Source: Streptosporangium sp. NBC_01755 (GTDB lineage: Bacteria; Actinomycetota; Actinomycetes; Streptosporangiales; Streptosporangiaceae). From it: a stretch of DNA of 64,000 nt. The number at the start of each line of letters is the position of its first letter. The first letter of the stretch is position 1. Below the pieces are notes generated by a model. The model had not been told where the DNA came from. It worked only from the letters and a program-made list of their open reading frames with translations, and ran no database searches. The DNA lies in contig NZ_CP109131.1 in assembly GCF_035917995.1 (NCBI RefSeq), forward strand, positions 4,092,001 to 4,156,000. The letters run 5' to 3'. Below are positions 25,286 to 33,431 of this stretch, one piece after another. Position numbers and translations under genes: made by a program.

Positions 25286-25834
25286 TCAACCGACCAGCCG
25301 AGCGCGCAGGTCCGCCCAGGAACCCGCGGCCAGATCGCGTTCGCTGATCGCGGTGACCGACATCGGCCACCGGATGTCGAGATCGGGATCGTCGTAGCGG
25401 ACCGTGAGGTCCTCGGCGGGGTCGTACTCCCGGTCGATCCGGTAGCAGACGTCCGCCTGATTGGTCAGTGCCTGATAGCCGTGTAACAAGCCAGGAGGAA
25501 CGTAGAGGTGAACGAACATCTCATCGTCGAGCACCATCGACATCTGGCGGCCGAAGGTCGCCGAGCCCGGCCGGGCGTCGACGAGCACGTCGTACACGGC
25601 GCCTCGGGCGCACCTGACGAGCTTGGCCTCCCCCTGTCCGCCCCGGCCGTGCAGTGCCCTGATCGTCCCTCGCCGGGACCGCGACTGGCTGTCCTGGACG
25701 AACGCGGCGGGCCGCAGTCCGTGGGCGGCGGCGAGCGCGGTGTCGAAGGTGCGGGTGAACAGCCCGCGGCCGTCCCTGCGCTGGGTCGGAATGAACAACA
25801 GGACACCATCTATCTCGCCTCGTTCGACTCTCAT
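25286..25834 (-). CDS. dTDP-4-dehydrorhamnose 3,5-epimerase family protein (RmlC-like)
   Basis: The 182-residue product is a cupin-fold sugar epimerase: GLFTRTFDTALAAAHGLRP, SRSRRGTIRALHGRGGQGEA (the R-G-x-x-R-x-L-H segment with the catalytic-base His), LVRCARGAVYDVLVDAR, then HLYVPPGLLHGYQALT and ADVCYRIDREYDPAED, where a Tyr acts as general acid in RmlC. It epimerises a 4-keto-6-deoxy nucleotide sugar at C3 and/or C5. It is the only gene of the main locus on the minus strand, sits tail to tail with the polymerase five bases away, and is divergent from the WecG-like gene. Confidence 0.87.
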   Translation of the reverse strand: MRVERGEIDGVLLFIPTQRRDGRGLFTRTFDTALAAAHGLRPAAFVQDSQSRSRRGTIRALHGRGGQGEAKLVRCARGAVYDVLVDARPGSATFGRQMSMVLDDEMFVHLYVPPGLLHGYQALTNQADVCYRIDREYDPAEDLTVRYDDPDLDIRWPMSVTAISERDLAAGSWADLRARLVG

Positions 25835-25856
25835 GTGCCCATCTTTCCGACTTTGG

Positions 25857-25922
25857 AACCTTTCGGCCATCGAGAAAGGGAAAACAATTTGCAACCTTCC
25901 GGACACAGAGAAGGAGAAAACA
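25857..25922 (+). repeat. 30-bp imperfect direct repeat upstream of the WecG-like gene
   Basis: Two 30-bp copies (25857-25886 and 25893-25922), each starting AACCTT and ending GAGAAAACA or GGGAAAACA, lie 36 bp apart between divergent genes. The second copy supplies the AGAAGGAG ribosome-binding site of the short ORF that follows. Confidence 0.75.
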
Positions 25923-25979
25923 GTGCCGGGAACATCCCGCTCGCGGATGGGCCGCCCGGTTCTGCGGCATGCCCGGTGA
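25923..25979 (+). CDS. Putative 18-codon leader ORF coupled to the WecG-like gene
   Basis: A GTG at 25923 follows a strong AGAAGGAGAAAACA ribosome-binding site. It encodes the Arg-rich peptide MPGTSRSRMGRPVLRHAR and ends in TGA at 25977-25979, which overlaps GTG 25976, the first in-frame start of the downstream transferase (GTGA). The transferase GTG has no ribosome-binding site of its own. This looks like a translationally coupled leader. A sequencing error merging the two frames cannot be ruled out. Confidence 0.45.
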   Translation: MPGTSRSRMGRPVLRHAR

Positions 25980-26845
25980 CCTCGGGGGAGACCGGGCGCC
26001 AGAACGGTTCGGCCGAGCCTCCGGACGGTGCCGGACCGGGCGGGTCCTCCGGCGGGAATGGCGCCGGGGCGGGATTCGCGCATGTCCCGATCGGCGCGGT
26101 CGAGGTCATGGCGGTCGACGAGGCGGAGCTGCTCGACCACGTGGCGGCGGAATGGCGGCGGGGACGTGGCGGCGCGATCGTCACCGCGAACGTCGACATC
26201 GTCCGCGCCGCCACGCGCGATCCCGCTCTGGCCGACCTGGTCACCCGCTCCGAGATCGTGGTTGCCGACGGCATGCCGGTGGTCTGGGCCGCAAGGCTCG
26301 CCGGCCTGGCCCTTCCCTGCCGGATCACCGGGGCCTCGCTCGTGCACTCCCTGGCCGGGCGCGCCGCGCGCGAGAACCGCTCGGTCTACCTGCTCGGAGG
26401 GGAGCCCGGCATACCGGAGGCCGCGGCCCGGGTCCTCGCCGGACGCTCTCCGGGACTGCGCGTGGCGGGCACCTGCTCGCCCCCCTTCGGATTCGAGAGC
26501 ACGCCGGAGGGGGTACGTGAGGTGGTCACCGAGGTGGTCGCCGCCGCACCGGACCTCGTCCTCGCCGGACTGGGCTTCCCCAAGCAGGAAAGGATCATCG
26601 CCGCCCTCCGCACCGAGCTGCCCGGCGCCTGGTACCTCGGCTGCGGAGCCGGGATCCCGATGGCGGCCGGGCGGTTTCGCCGCGCCCCGGAACCGGTCCA
26701 GCGGATGGGGGCCGAATGGCTGTACCGGCTCGCCCTGGAACCGCGCCGTCTGGCCCGCCGCTACCTGCGGGACGACGCGCCGTTCGCGGTCACCCTCCTC
26801 GCCGGCGCCCTGCGCACCCGCCTGACATCGAGACACCGCACATGA
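25976..26845 (+). CDS. WecG/TagA/CpsF family glycosyltransferase (GT26)
   Basis: From GTG 25976 the protein has 289 residues. A Gly-rich N-terminus of about 37 residues is followed by the GT26 domain: VPIGAVEVMAVDEAELLDHV, AIVTANVDIVRAATRDPA, EIVVADGMPVVWAARLAG, ITGASLVHSLAG, VYLLGGEPGIPEAAA and VLAGLGFPKQERII, with a terminal RRAPEPVQRMGAEWLYRLA. Members transfer ManNAc(A)- or glucose-type residues to lipid-linked sugars in teichoic-acid and capsule pathways. The start is uncertain because ATG 26108 lies inside the domain. The stop overlaps the next ATG (ATGA). Confidence 0.88.
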   Translation: MTSGETGRQNGSAEPPDGAGPGGSSGGNGAGAGFAHVPIGAVEVMAVDEAELLDHVAAEWRRGRGGAIVTANVDIVRAATRDPALADLVTRSEIVVADGMPVVWAARLAGLALPCRITGASLVHSLAGRAARENRSVYLLGGEPGIPEAAARVLAGRSPGLRVAGTCSPPFGFESTPEGVREVVTEVVAAAPDLVLAGLGFPKQERIIAALRTELPGAWYLGCGAGIPMAAGRFRRAPEPVQRMGAEWLYRLALEPRRLARRYLRDDAPFAVTLLAGALRTRLTSRHRT

Positions 26846-29163
26846 CCGGCGATCTCCCGTCTCCCGGCGAGACCAGCCCTCCGGCACGATCCTCCCTCAC
26901 CAGAAACGGCTCCGACATGGCTGTTCCGGCCCGGCCCCCGCTCGCCGTAGTGATCGTCACGTACTCGAGCGGCCAGGTCGTCGAGGGGTGCCTGCGCTCG
27001 CTCGGGGCGGCGCTGGCCGGTGCCGGTCCGGCACGGGTCGTGGTGGTGGACAACGCCTCGGCGGACGACACCGTCGAGCGGGTGCGCGGGGCCGCGCCGG
27101 AGGCCGCGGTGATCCAGACCGGGCGCAACGCCGGCTTCGCGGCCGGGGTGAACGCGGGCATCGCCGCCGCGGACGGCTGTGACGTGCTGGTGCTGAATCC
27201 GGACATCCGGCTCGCGCCAGGCTCGGTGCCCCTGCTCAGGCAGGCGCTCGCCGTACCGGGAACCGGGATCGCAGCCCCCCGCCTCACCGCCGAGACGGGC
27301 GAGCTCCACCTCTCCCTGCGCAGGCGTCCCACCGTGCTGAGGGCGCTGGGCGAGGCGCTGCTCGGCGGCCGGCGGGCCGGGCGGATCCACCCGCTCGGCG
27401 AGCTGGTCGTGAAGCCGGCCGCCTACGGCAGGCCGCACACCGTCGACTGGGTGACCGGCGCGGCCTGGATGGTCTCCCGGGCCTGTCTGGACGCCCTGGG
27501 CCCCCTCGACGAGCGCTACTTCCTCTACTCGGAGGAGACCGAGTACATGCTCAGGGCCGGGGAGGCGGGGTTCGCGGTCCGATACGAGCCCCGGGCCGAG
27601 GCCGTGCATCTCGGTGGCGAGCAGTCCACCTCAAGCCGGCTGTGGGCGCTGTCGGCGGCCAACCGGGTCCGGATGCACCGCGAGCGGTACGGCCGCCCGC
27701 GCGGGCAGCTGATGCGGCTGGCCGTCGGGCTCAACGAGCTGGTCCGCGCGGTCGCCAGGGGCGGCGCGGGCGGCATGCGGCACCGGGCCGCCCTGCGCCA
27801 GCTGATCGCGATGCGCGAGTGGCCGCCCAGGCCCGGCGAGGAGGCGGCCCTCACGACCCGTGAGGCGACCCCCCCGGCTGGGGAGGTGACCCTTCCGACC
27901 TGTGAGACGACATCCCTGGCCCGGGAGGAGGCTCCTGTCCGGCAGGCGGACTCCCCCGGCTACGTGTGCTTCTCGGCGCAGGACTGGTGGTACCACAACC
28001 GGGCGCACTCGGACTTCCAGCTCATGCGCTCGATCGCCGCCCACAGGAAGGTCCTCGTGGTCAACAGCATCGGGATGCGGATGCCGACGCCGGGCAGGTC
28101 CACGCAGGTGCTGCGGCGCGTCGGGCGCAAGCTGCGCAGCGTCGCGATGCTCGTCAGGAGGCCGCTACCGGAGCTGCCCGGCTTCTACGTGATGTCCCCG
28201 CTGCCGCTGCCCTTCTACGGGTCGCCGCTGGTCAGGCGGGTGAACGCGCTGCTGGTCCGGGCACAGGTGCTGGCCGTCTCGCGGGCACTGGGGCTGCACC
28301 GGCCCGTGATCATGGTGACCATCCCCACGGCGTGGGACGTGGTGCGCCCGATGCGCAGGCAGGCGCTGGTGTTCAACCGCTCCGACCGGCACTCGTCGTT
28401 CCCCGAGTCCGACCGGCCGACCATCGAGGCGCTGGAACGCGGGCTGCTGGAGCGTTCCGACCACGTGGTCTACGTCAGCACCGCGCTGATGGACGAGGAG
28501 CGCCGGATGACCGGGGACCGCGCGTACTTCCTCGACCACGGTGTGGACACCGACCATTTCCGGCGGCGCCCGGAGAGCGAACAGCCCGCCGACCTTCGCG
28601 CGATTCCCGGGCCGAGGGTGGGTTTCTTCGGCGCGCTGGACGACTATCTGGTGGACTTCGACCTTCTCGAACGGATAGCCGTGGAACTGCCCGACGCGTC
28701 GCTGGTTCTGATCGGCGACGCGACGGTCCCCATGGAACGGCTCACCCGCCATCCGAATGTGCACTGGCTCGGATTCAGGCCGTACGAAAGGATTCCCGCC
28801 TACGGATCGGGGTTCGATGTCGCGATCATGCCGTGGCTGGACAATCCATGGATCAAGCATTCGAACCCGATCAAACTCAAGGAATATCTCGCGCTGGGCC
28901 TGCCGGTGGTCAGCACCGATTTCCGGGAACTCGTGAACTATGCCGATCGAGTGAGAGTCGCCGCAGGCGGTGACCTTTTCCTGGACGCTGTCCGTGCGAC
29001 ATTGCGTGAGGGGGGTCTGCGGCCGGCCGGCGACCTGCGGGGGTCCGTGCTCGGCGCGTCCTGGTCGTCGCGTGCGGCACAACTGATGGCGCTCGCCGAG
29101 CCGTCTACCGGGTCCGGGTTGAGGGGGACGAGGCCGTGGGGGCTGGAAGGCGCGGACGGGTGA
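26842..29163 (+). CDS. Bifunctional two-domain glycosyltransferase (GT2 + GT4-like)
   Basis: The 773-residue product fuses two enzymes. Residues about 35-330 form a GT2 rhamnosyltransferase-like domain (LAVVIVTYSSGQVVEGCLRS, VVVDNASADDTV, GRNAGFAAGVNAGIAA, DVLVLNPDIRLAP, TGAAWMVSR, LDERYFLYSEETEY). A linker of about 40 residues with degenerate TREAT/GEVTL/CETTS repeats follows. Residues about 370-750 form a GT-B domain (FSAQDWWYHNRAHSDFQ, VVYVSTALMDEERR, FLDHGVDTDHF, RVGFFGALDDY, WLGFRPYERIPAY, KHSNPIKLKEYLALGLPVV). Two sugars could be added in succession. It is ATGA-coupled to the WecG-like gene. Confidence 0.88.
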   Translation: MTGDLPSPGETSPPARSSLTRNGSDMAVPARPPLAVVIVTYSSGQVVEGCLRSLGAALAGAGPARVVVVDNASADDTVERVRGAAPEAAVIQTGRNAGFAAGVNAGIAAADGCDVLVLNPDIRLAPGSVPLLRQALAVPGTGIAAPRLTAETGELHLSLRRRPTVLRALGEALLGGRRAGRIHPLGELVVKPAAYGRPHTVDWVTGAAWMVSRACLDALGPLDERYFLYSEETEYMLRAGEAGFAVRYEPRAEAVHLGGEQSTSSRLWALSAANRVRMHRERYGRPRGQLMRLAVGLNELVRAVARGGAGGMRHRAALRQLIAMREWPPRPGEEAALTTREATPPAGEVTLPTCETTSLAREEAPVRQADSPGYVCFSAQDWWYHNRAHSDFQLMRSIAAHRKVLVVNSIGMRMPTPGRSTQVLRRVGRKLRSVAMLVRRPLPELPGFYVMSPLPLPFYGSPLVRRVNALLVRAQVLAVSRALGLHRPVIMVTIPTAWDVVRPMRRQALVFNRSDRHSSFPESDRPTIEALERGLLERSDHVVYVSTALMDEERRMTGDRAYFLDHGVDTDHFRRRPESEQPADLRAIPGPRVGFFGALDDYLVDFDLLERIAVELPDASLVLIGDATVPMERLTRHPNVHWLGFRPYERIPAYGSGFDVAIMPWLDNPWIKHSNPIKLKEYLALGLPVVSTDFRELVNYADRVRVAAGGDLFLDAVRATLREGGLRPAGDLRGSVLGASWSSRAAQLMALAEPSTGSGLRGTRPWGLEGADG

Positions 29164-30581
29164 GGGGGCGTCGGCCCAGGCGGCCGCTGCCGATGCTGGT
29201 CGGGGTGGGGGCCGCCTCGGTGACGATGGCGATGCTCGGGTTCTGCTCGGTCGACGCGCCCGCCGACCAGGCCAGGCGCCCGCTCGCGGATACGTCGCCC
29301 GGTGCCCCGCCACGGGGCGACGTGCCGGAGGTGAGAGCGCCGGAGGGCTCTACCCGGACCACCGGCCACGCGTGGTCGGCCCAGGGCCCTCCGGCGACGG
29401 CCGCGCGGGTGCCGTGGGAGGGCGGTCCCGCCTACTACGGGCGGTTTGCCGCACCCACTGCGGCGGGCTGGACGAATCCGTCGTTCTTCCCGGTCGGCGT
29501 CTGGTTCGAGTCCGTGATCAGCCAGGCCGATGTGAACAGGGACAGGGCCGCGGGGATCAACACGTACGTGGAGCTGACCGAGACCAGCGACATGGCACTG
29601 GTGCGGAAGAACGGCATGTCGGCGCTGACGAACGTCCCCCTGCCCGGCTACGGCAGCGAGACGGTGGGCTGGCTGCTCGACGACGAGGTCGACATGTGGG
29701 CGAAGGCGGGGGACGCGCGGTGGACCGGTAACCACCCCGGCGAGGGCACCCTGTGCGTCCCGGAAGAGCAGGGATGCGGTTTCACTGTTCTACGCACCCA
29801 GAAGGACCGGTTCCCGAAGGGCGACGGAAGGCTCCACTACGCCAACTACGGCAAGGGCGTGATGATGTGGGAGAAGGACGCGGACGCCGCCGCGTTCGTC
29901 AACCGCTTCACCGACGCCGTCTCGGCCGACGTCTACTGGTACACCAGCGCGAGCGCCTGCCTGGACGGGCAGAACTTCCTGGCACTGCCGGTCGCCAGGT
30001 GCCGCAGGGCCGCCAACTACGGCGCCGTCATCGACCGTCAGCGCGAACTGGACGCGTTGGACGGCCGCCGCCAGCCGATCTACGGTTTCGTCGAGGTCGG
30101 CTGGCCGGCCGAGAACGACACCCGAGCGATCCAGCCGGACCAGGTGACGGGCGCGGTGATGAGCTCGCTGATCCACGAGGCCCGGGGCATCATCTACTTC
30201 AACCACAACTTCGGCGGCCCCTGCCACTCCCAGCACGTGCTGCGCGAGGGGTGCGGGAAGGCGGTCAGGCCCGCGGTGGCCGAGATCAACCGGCGGATCG
30301 GGAAGCTGGCCCCAGTGCTGAACACCCAGTCGTACGCGCACCGCTTCGGCCCCGGCCTCGACACCATGCTGAAATACCACCGGGGCTCGTACTACGTCTT
30401 CGCGATGCCCGGCGGGAAGGCTGCGCCGGGCAGGCGCACGTTCACGCTGCCGCGCGGGGTGCGGGCCGCGCGCGCCGAGGTCCTCTTCGAGAACCGGACG
30501 GTCCGCGTCGACGGCAAGGGCAGGTTCGCCGACTTCTTCGCCGCCGAGTACTCCCACCACATCTACCGGATCACGCCTTAG
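29136..30581 (+). CDS. Secreted glycosidase-like protein
   Basis: The 481-residue product starts at GTG 29136, overlapping the glycosyltransferase by 28 bases. A basic N-terminus and hydrophobic stretch (LPMLVGVGAASVTMAMLGFC) form a signal peptide, possibly a weak lipobox (LGFC), followed by a Pro/Ala-rich linker. From about residue 95 comes a TIM-barrel-like domain (SFFPVGVWFESVISQADVNR, GINTYVELTE, VGWLLDDEVDMW, GFVEVGWPAEND, MSSLIHEARGIIYFNH) and a beta-sandwich end. It resembles bacterial glycoside-hydrolase-like proteins in layout; no exact family is assigned. Its position suggests trimming or editing of the exported glycan. Confidence 0.7.
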   Translation: MGAGRRGRVRGRRPRRPLPMLVGVGAASVTMAMLGFCSVDAPADQARRPLADTSPGAPPRGDVPEVRAPEGSTRTTGHAWSAQGPPATAARVPWEGGPAYYGRFAAPTAAGWTNPSFFPVGVWFESVISQADVNRDRAAGINTYVELTETSDMALVRKNGMSALTNVPLPGYGSETVGWLLDDEVDMWAKAGDARWTGNHPGEGTLCVPEEQGCGFTVLRTQKDRFPKGDGRLHYANYGKGVMMWEKDADAAAFVNRFTDAVSADVYWYTSASACLDGQNFLALPVARCRRAANYGAVIDRQRELDALDGRRQPIYGFVEVGWPAENDTRAIQPDQVTGAVMSSLIHEARGIIYFNHNFGGPCHSQHVLREGCGKAVRPAVAEINRRIGKLAPVLNTQSYAHRFGPGLDTMLKYHRGSYYVFAMPGGKAAPGRRTFTLPRGVRAARAEVLFENRTVRVDGKGRFADFFAAEYSHHIYRITP

Positions 30582-31350
30582 TGTCCTGCGCCTGAAACCC
30601 GTCCTGACAGGGGAGGTGCCAGCGGGCCCAGACGGTTTTGCCGGGGCGGTCGGGGAGGGGAATGACGCCGTGGTCGTGGGTGAGGGCTCTGACGATCGCC
30701 AGGCCGCGGCCGTGGATGGCCTCGGCGTCGAGGGCGAGGTGCCGGGGCCATCTGGGACCCCGGTCGGTGATCTGGATCTGGAACTCGTCCGCGTTCGCCC
30801 ACAGGGAGAGCCTGACCACGGGCTCGCCGTGGATGATCGCGTTGGCGAGCAGCTCGCCGACCACCAGGACGGCGTCGTCGACGAGGTGGCGCAGCGCCCA
30901 GGCGGCGAGGGTCTCGCGCACCATGGCGCGGGTCTTGCCGACGATCGGCAGATCATGTGGTAAGTCCCAGCAGACGGTGCGCGGGGCGTCTGGAGTCTGC
31001 GAGTCGTCCAGGGGGCGTGGAGCGTCCAGGGTCGGTGAGGTGTCCGGGGTCTCGGGCATGGGCTCTCCTTGGGGCGGCGGTGTGGTGTGTTCGGCCTCGC
31101 GCATCAGGCCGCGTAGTTCGTCGGCGGTGCGGGCCCGCACGATCAGGGGTTCGGGGGCGGGCCAGGCGGCGACGGCGTGGAAGTGCCGGGTGCCGGGGCC
31201 GTACCAGACGGTCCAGGCGGGCTCGATCTGGTCGAGTTGTTCGGCGGCGGCGCGTTCGGCCGGGTCCCAGGGGTGGGAGTCGACCTGCGCGGTGGCCGTT
31301 CCTTGCCGGTGCCGCCCGCTCTGCCGGGGCTGGGGGTCGCGTCCGTTCAT
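30571..31350 (-). CDS. ATP-binding protein, RsbW-like HATPase, with N-terminal extension
   Basis: The 259-residue product has an N-terminal segment of about 95 residues (AWTVWYGPGTRHFHAVAAW, then PLIVRARTADELRGLMREAE), a Pro/Thr-rich linker, and a C-terminal anti-sigma-type HATPase: TRAMVRETLAAWAL, DDAVLVVGELLANAIIHG (N box), LWANADEFQIQITDRGPRWP (G1) and GRGLAIVRALTHDHGV (G2). Such proteins bind ATP and sequester regulators in developmental or stress pathways. It may be a fusion of two small genes, since MPETPDTSP in the linker could be a second start. ATGA overlap couples it to the upstream gene; its 3' end overlaps the convergent glycosidase-like gene. Confidence 0.82.
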   Translation of the reverse strand: MNGRDPQPRQSGRHRQGTATAQVDSHPWDPAERAAAEQLDQIEPAWTVWYGPGTRHFHAVAAWPAPEPLIVRARTADELRGLMREAEHTTPPPQGEPMPETPDTSPTLDAPRPLDDSQTPDAPRTVCWDLPHDLPIVGKTRAMVRETLAAWALRHLVDDAVLVVGELLANAIIHGEPVVRLSLWANADEFQIQITDRGPRWPRHLALDAEAIHGRGLAIVRALTHDHGVIPLPDRPGKTVWARWHLPCQDGFQAQDTKA

Positions 31351-31889
31351 GCCGTCGCTCCCTGCCGGTACGGGGTGTGCCTGCCGGAGGGGGGACGGGT
31401 GCCCGGTGGCCTTCCACGCCGGTACGGCACGGCGGCCGTGGTCACGGCCTGCTCCGGTCGTCGGTGTCGGCCGGGGGATGGCGTGGGGGGTTGTCCGGAG
31501 GGGAACATCAGAACCTGCTCGGCGGAGAGCGTCGGAGGGTGTGCGGGGGAGGTTGCTGGAACCCGCTTGGAAGGGGATATCGGGGGGTGTTCGGGGAAAG
31601 GTGCCGGGGCCTGCCTGGGGAAAGTGGTGGGGGGTGCCGGGGTGAGGGTCGGGTGGATGGGGTGGGCCGCCGGGTGGCTGGAGAGGTTGAGGCGGCGGCG
31701 GGCGGTCATTCGGGCGTGGACCTGGGCGGGTGTGGGCTGCTCCCAGTGGTGGTGTGCGCGGTGCGGGAGGCTGGTGGCCTCGTGCGCGTACGGGGGGTGA
31801 CCACACCAGCGGCAGCCGAGGGGCATCGGCGGCTGGTCTGCGTGCCAACGTACCCGGATCGGCCTGGGGTTTCCTCTAGGGTTGTGCAT
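31347..31889 (-). CDS. Uncharacterised Pro/His-rich protein with zinc-ribbon-like motif
   Basis: From ATG 31889, preceded by AGGAG ten bases upstream, the product is 180 residues. Residues about 13-35 (RWHADQPPMPLGCRWCGHPP) contain C-x-x-C-G-H, followed by YAHEATSLPHRAHHHW, a Cys/His cluster suited to bind zinc. PTPAQVHARMTARRRL and a long Pro-rich, low-complexity tail follow. I do not recognise a named family. ATGA overlap with the ATP-binding protein gene suggests they act together. An alternative start at 31928 adds 13 residues. Confidence 0.65.
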   Translation of the reverse strand: MHNPRGNPRPIRVRWHADQPPMPLGCRWCGHPPYAHEATSLPHRAHHHWEQPTPAQVHARMTARRRLNLSSHPAAHPIHPTLTPAPPTTFPRQAPAPFPEHPPISPSKRVPATSPAHPPTLSAEQVLMFPSGQPPTPSPGRHRRPEQAVTTAAVPYRRGRPPGTRPPSGRHTPYRQGATA

Positions 31890-32347
31890 CAGGTCGGATC
31901 TCCTGAGTCCGGTCGAGGGGCTTGTCATGGCGTGCCGTGCCGTGGCAGGCCCCGCTTTATCTGTGTGTTAAGGGCGATATAGCCCTGTATTTCCGTCTTG
32001 CGCGAAGTGGCTTCCGTCCACCCGGTGGGGCTTACTCAGTGGTGACAAGTGTGTGTCCGAAAGAGGCGTGAGCCGCGATCGATGGTGCGTTTTTCACTGA
32101 ATCGGCAGACATTTCCACTCCTTTTATCCGGACATATGCTGCGATTTTTTCGACGGTCGTAGAGGGTTGCTCTCCGTGCTCAAGAGAGGGCCGCTCCGGT
32201 GGTGTTTCCGCTCTCCCGGACCTCTTCATAGGGTGCCCCTAGGTGACTACTTTGGGTATCGAAAGTCGAGGCACATCAGTGTGACAGTTTGTGGAAAAGC
32301 TGCTCTGCTTGTGTCGCGTGTGGAATCCCCCGCTGGACGGAGCTGAA
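31890..32347. other. Intergenic region between divergent regulatory genes
   Basis: The stretch separates the minus-strand ATP-binding operon from the plus-strand XRE operon. It contains one small minus-strand ORF with a good ribosome-binding site (32032-32112) and is visibly AT-richer than its surroundings around 32090-32160 and 32240-32300, consistent with divergent promoters. No other coding signal was seen. Confidence 0.5.
32032..32112 (-). CDS. Putative 26-residue peptide
   Basis: An ATG at 32112 is preceded by AAAGGAGTGGAA, one of the best ribosome-binding sites in the region, and opens a 26-codon frame (MSADSVKNAPSIAAHASFGH plus six residues, LVTTE at the end) closed by TAA. No family is recognised. 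It lies between a DUF5753 XRE regulator and an ATP-binding protein, in a WhiJ-like context where short regulatory proteins occur. Longer upstream in-frame starts exist but lack a ribosome-binding site. Confidence 0.45.
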   Translation of the reverse strand: MSADSVKNAPSIAAHASFGHTLVTTE

Positions 32348-33169
32348 ATGTCCAAGGACCCCAAACTCAACCCGAAAAACGAAAAATGGGCTCTCTTCGG
32401 CGCGGAACTCCGCAAATACCGGAAAAAGGCAAAAATGACCCAGGATGATCTGGCCGAGGTGACTCAGTTCAGCAGGAGCCTGCTGAGCTTCACCGAGAGA
32501 GGCGAGCGCAATCCCAGCCGTAACCTGGCACAACGCTGCGACGACGCTCTGGGCGCGAACGGAGAACTCATCCAGTACTGGACGTACATCACCCACGCGG
32601 CGAGCCCTCGCTGGTTCCGCGACTGGCTCGACATCGAACCGGAAGCGCACACCCTGCACGCTTGGGAGCCGCTCGTCGTGCCCGGCCTTCTCCAGACCGA
32701 GGAGTACGCGCGGGCGGTTATTCGCGGAGAGCCGGGCATAACTGACGAGCAGGTAGAAAAGGCCGTCGCGGCTCGCATGGAGCGACAGAAGATCTTGTTG
32801 AGATCTACGCCGCCTATGCTCTGGGTTATCCTCGACGAAGGAGTCCTGCACCGCCCGATCGGCGGAGAAGAGGTCATGCAACACCAACTCCAGCATCTTC
32901 TGGAAATGGTCGAGCTACCTCGGATTGGTATCCAGATTCTTCCTTTGATACGAGGGTCGACTACGGGAACTTCGGGAGGCTTCGTGATCGCCCAGCTTCC
33001 AGGAAACCCGGATATGGTATATGTCGAGTCTGTAACGCACGGACATGTGACAAATCGGCCAGAGGATGTCGGGGCTGTCTGCGCCCGATACGACACCATC
33101 CGAGCTGAGGCAAGCCCTCAGTACGTCTCGATCGAATTGATCAGAGAGGCAGAGAGGCTATGGGCATGA
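32348..33169 (+). CDS. XRE-family regulator with DUF5753 (Scr1/WhiJ type)
   Basis: From ATG 32348 (GGAG five bases upstream; 32291 lacks a site) the protein has 273 residues. An N-terminal HTH (FGAELRKYRKKAKMTQDDLA, then EVTQFSRSLLSFTERGERN) is followed by the DUF5753 domain: WFRDWLDIEPEAHTLHAWEP, VVPGLLQTEEYARAVI, VAARMERQKIL, LWVILDEGVLHRPIGG and IQILPL. Members repress their own operon and work with a DUF397 protein encoded next door; WhiJ-type systems influence sporulation. Codon use and base composition are a little AT-richer than the glycan locus. Confidence 0.92.
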   Translation: MSKDPKLNPKNEKWALFGAELRKYRKKAKMTQDDLAEVTQFSRSLLSFTERGERNPSRNLAQRCDDALGANGELIQYWTYITHAASPRWFRDWLDIEPEAHTLHAWEPLVVPGLLQTEEYARAVIRGEPGITDEQVEKAVAARMERQKILLRSTPPMLWVILDEGVLHRPIGGEEVMQHQLQHLLEMVELPRIGIQILPLIRGSTTGTSGGFVIAQLPGNPDMVYVESVTHGHVTNRPEDVGAVCARYDTIRAEASPQYVSIELIREAERLWA

Positions 33170-33372
33170 GCGATGAGCTGAAAAGCGCGGCCTGGCGTAA
33201 GGCCACCAAGAGTGCGTCAAACCAAGGGAACTGCCTGGAGGTTGCTCCGTTGTCGGGTGGTCGGGTGGGGTTGCGTGACACCGAGGCTCCCGAGCGGGCG
33301 CCGTTCGTGGTGAGCGCGAGTGTCTGGGACGCCTTCGTCGACGGCGCCAAGAAGGGCGAGTTCGACTTCTGA
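33166..33372 (+). CDS. DUF397 domain protein
   Basis: From ATG 33166, which overlaps the XRE stop (ATGA) and has AGAGG eight bases upstream, the product is 68 residues; ATG 33160 adds two. The DUF397 pattern is complete: AAWRKATKSASNQGNCLEV, then GGRVGLRDTEAP, FVVSASVWDAFVDGAK and a terminal GEFDF. DUF397 proteins are small cytoplasmic partners of DUF5753 XRE regulators. A strong hairpin terminator follows 20 bases after the stop. Confidence 0.93.
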   Translation: MSDELKSAAWRKATKSASNQGNCLEVAPLSGGRVGLRDTEAPERAPFVVSASVWDAFVDGAKKGEFDF

Positions 33373-33392
33373 CCCCTACTACGGAAGCCCCC

Positions 33393-33422
33393 GGAACCCC
33401 TGGCCGCCTGGCCAGGGGTTCC
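33393..33422 (+). terminator. Hairpin terminator after the XRE-DUF397 operon
   Basis: A perfect 13-bp stem, GGAACCCCTGGCC with GGCCAGGGGTTCC, encloses the loop GCCT. There is no T-run, as is common for actinomycete terminators. It also lies just downstream of the convergent small gene that ends at 33432. Confidence 0.85.
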
Positions 33423-33431
33423 GTCGTTGAC

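Noticed and set aside
24498-25370. Minus-strand frames opposite the polymerase gene
   Set aside because: Antisense shadow; the plus strand carries the polymerase signature and helices.
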